This document shows, piece after piece, positions 63,401-64,000 of a DNA stretch of 64,000 nucleotides (within the stretch, counting starts at the first letter, position 1; each line of letters starts with the position of its first letter). Position numbers and translations under genes: made by a program. Origin of the DNA: Zychaea mexicana (lineage: Eukaryota; Mucoromycota; Mucoromycetes; Mucorales; Lichtheimiaceae); contig NW_026516698.1 of assembly GCF_025766255.1 (NCBI RefSeq), positions 301,142-365,141 of the forward strand, written 5' to 3'. The notes beneath the pieces are model-generated. The model made no database searches and had not been told where the DNA came from. It worked only from the letters and a program-made list of their open reading frames with translations.

Positions 63401-64000
63401 CCAATGCTGACCATATGGTTACGAGCTAAAGGCATGGCTTCGAAGCTGTATGTTATAGTGCGACCATTGTATGTGACGGCTAACTCATCAGTACAACCAA
63501 TACGGGGACAATTTGAACCATCGGCTAATCCAATATTTGCAGCTTCTGAAAGAGATTTTATTTTAATCTGATGCTTGTTGCAAAATTCAGGGTGGATTGC
63601 TGAAAAATTGGCACCTGGATCCAAGATAGCCCAGACCTGTTGGTTCTGTATGGTTACTGGAATTAGTGTTTCGTCATCATAGATGGGTTTTCCCTTTTCG
63701 ACACTGGTCATTCGAGAAAACTTACAAGGTTCTGAGTTATTGGGAGCATCTCCGCTGTTGTCTTGTATATTGTTTTCTTCTATGGCTCTTCGGACTGCAC
63801 GTTTGGCAGAGCGCGCAAGAAATTGTTTTCTGCGATCATGCGTCTTCTTTGATTGCCGTTGAGCAAAAGAGCTGCTGCCACTGCTACTGCTGGTGCTGCT
63901 GGAGCTGCTGCTACCAGTGTCCTTTATGTGTTCATGTCGGGGACCGAACTCAACGAAAAAGCCACGGTGTTGGCAAATTCGACACCAGTTGATCTGAGTG
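60433..64000 (-). mobile_element. Ty3/gypsy (chromovirus) retrotransposon pol, continuing past the window
   Basis: The frame is open from the window edge to the stop at 60433, with no break. Near the edge is a Cys/His segment (WCRICQHRGF) of gag character, a Ser run and then pol. Pol domains in order: retropepsin (AILDPGANFSAIHPEFC, where DPG at 63613-63621 replaces the usual D-S/T-G), reverse transcriptase with FTTFFIDDVIIYSN, and RNase H (ATDASNQGLGAVL...YTDHKAL). Integrase follows with an HHCC finger (SHLLGHFG...SCSECQ) and the DDE core (WALDLAG, LQSDNGTEN, GNGTAEAWVKK). A C-terminal chromodomain ends it (YEYKVRWKGFTRDHDSWEPSQNF). Such chromodomains direct integration to heterochromatin. 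The uninterrupted frame suggests a young, possibly active copy. The 5' LTR and the gag start are outside the window. Confidence 0.93.

Overview
The window is nuclear DNA of a filamentous fungus, most likely an early-diverging one (Mucoromycota, probably Mucorales). This is inferred from short introns (about 50-110 nt, mostly GT-AG) with obvious branch points, compact gene spacing, Gln/Ser/Asn homopolymers inside proteins, fungal gene families (SFP1, LUC7, ROK1, URA6, PCL-type cyclin, aquaglyceroporin) and an intact chromodomain Ty3/gypsy element. No species can be named from the sequence alone. I joined exons by hand from reading frame, splice sites and family conservation. Total coding lengths divide by three for every gene except the GDSL lipase, which carries a one-base frameshift.

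Layout: 1-1311 end of a SulP sulfate permease; 2968-4469 aquaglyceroporin; 4470-7329 AT-rich and gene-poor; 7330-9282 (-) GDA1/CD39 nucleoside diphosphatase; 10167-11862 (-) secreted GDSL/phospholipase B-like esterase with a homopolymer frameshift; 11863-15027 gene-poor with unclear relics; 15028-16192 ER DnaJ protein of the DNAJC1/ERJ5 type; 16501-20700 (-) Dbl-type RhoGEF; 21496-24811 (-) CC2D1/Lgd-like protein; 26348-27602 class B DnaJ (Sis1/DNAJB1); 27744-29259 JmjC protein of the KDM8/JMJD5 type, facing an F-box/beta-propeller gene (29262-31590, -) with two bases between the stop codons; 31955-32572 (-) small methyltransferase.

From 33859 to 37870 lie two tandem copies of a gene family I do not recognise: a wrecked copy (33859-35342) and an intact one (36217-37870), both on the minus strand. 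Then follow glutaminyl-tRNA synthetase (38687-41197, -), ROK1/DDX52 DEAD-box helicase (43243-45687, +), UMP-CMP kinase URA6 with a spliced-on mitochondrial leader (45867-47286, -), a PCL-like cyclin (47738-49061, -), U1 snRNP factor LUC7 (50767-52769, -), SFP1-like zinc-finger regulator (53123-54201, -) and mitochondrial HSP60 (55469-57455, +).

The right end (about 59985-64000) is a Ty3/gypsy retrotransposon on the minus strand. Its pol frame is open to the window edge, a purine tract and the start of the 3' LTR lie at 60368-60359, and a minisatellite lies inside the presumed LTR.

Functionally this is mostly housekeeping. Chaperones are over-represented (Sis1-type DnaJ, ER DnaJ, HSP60), and two of them carry candidate heat-shock elements. 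SFP1, LUC7, ROK1, GlnRS and URA6 all serve growth, ribosome production and RNA metabolism, but nothing shows that they are co-regulated as a cluster. No CRISPR array, rRNA or convincing tRNA was seen.
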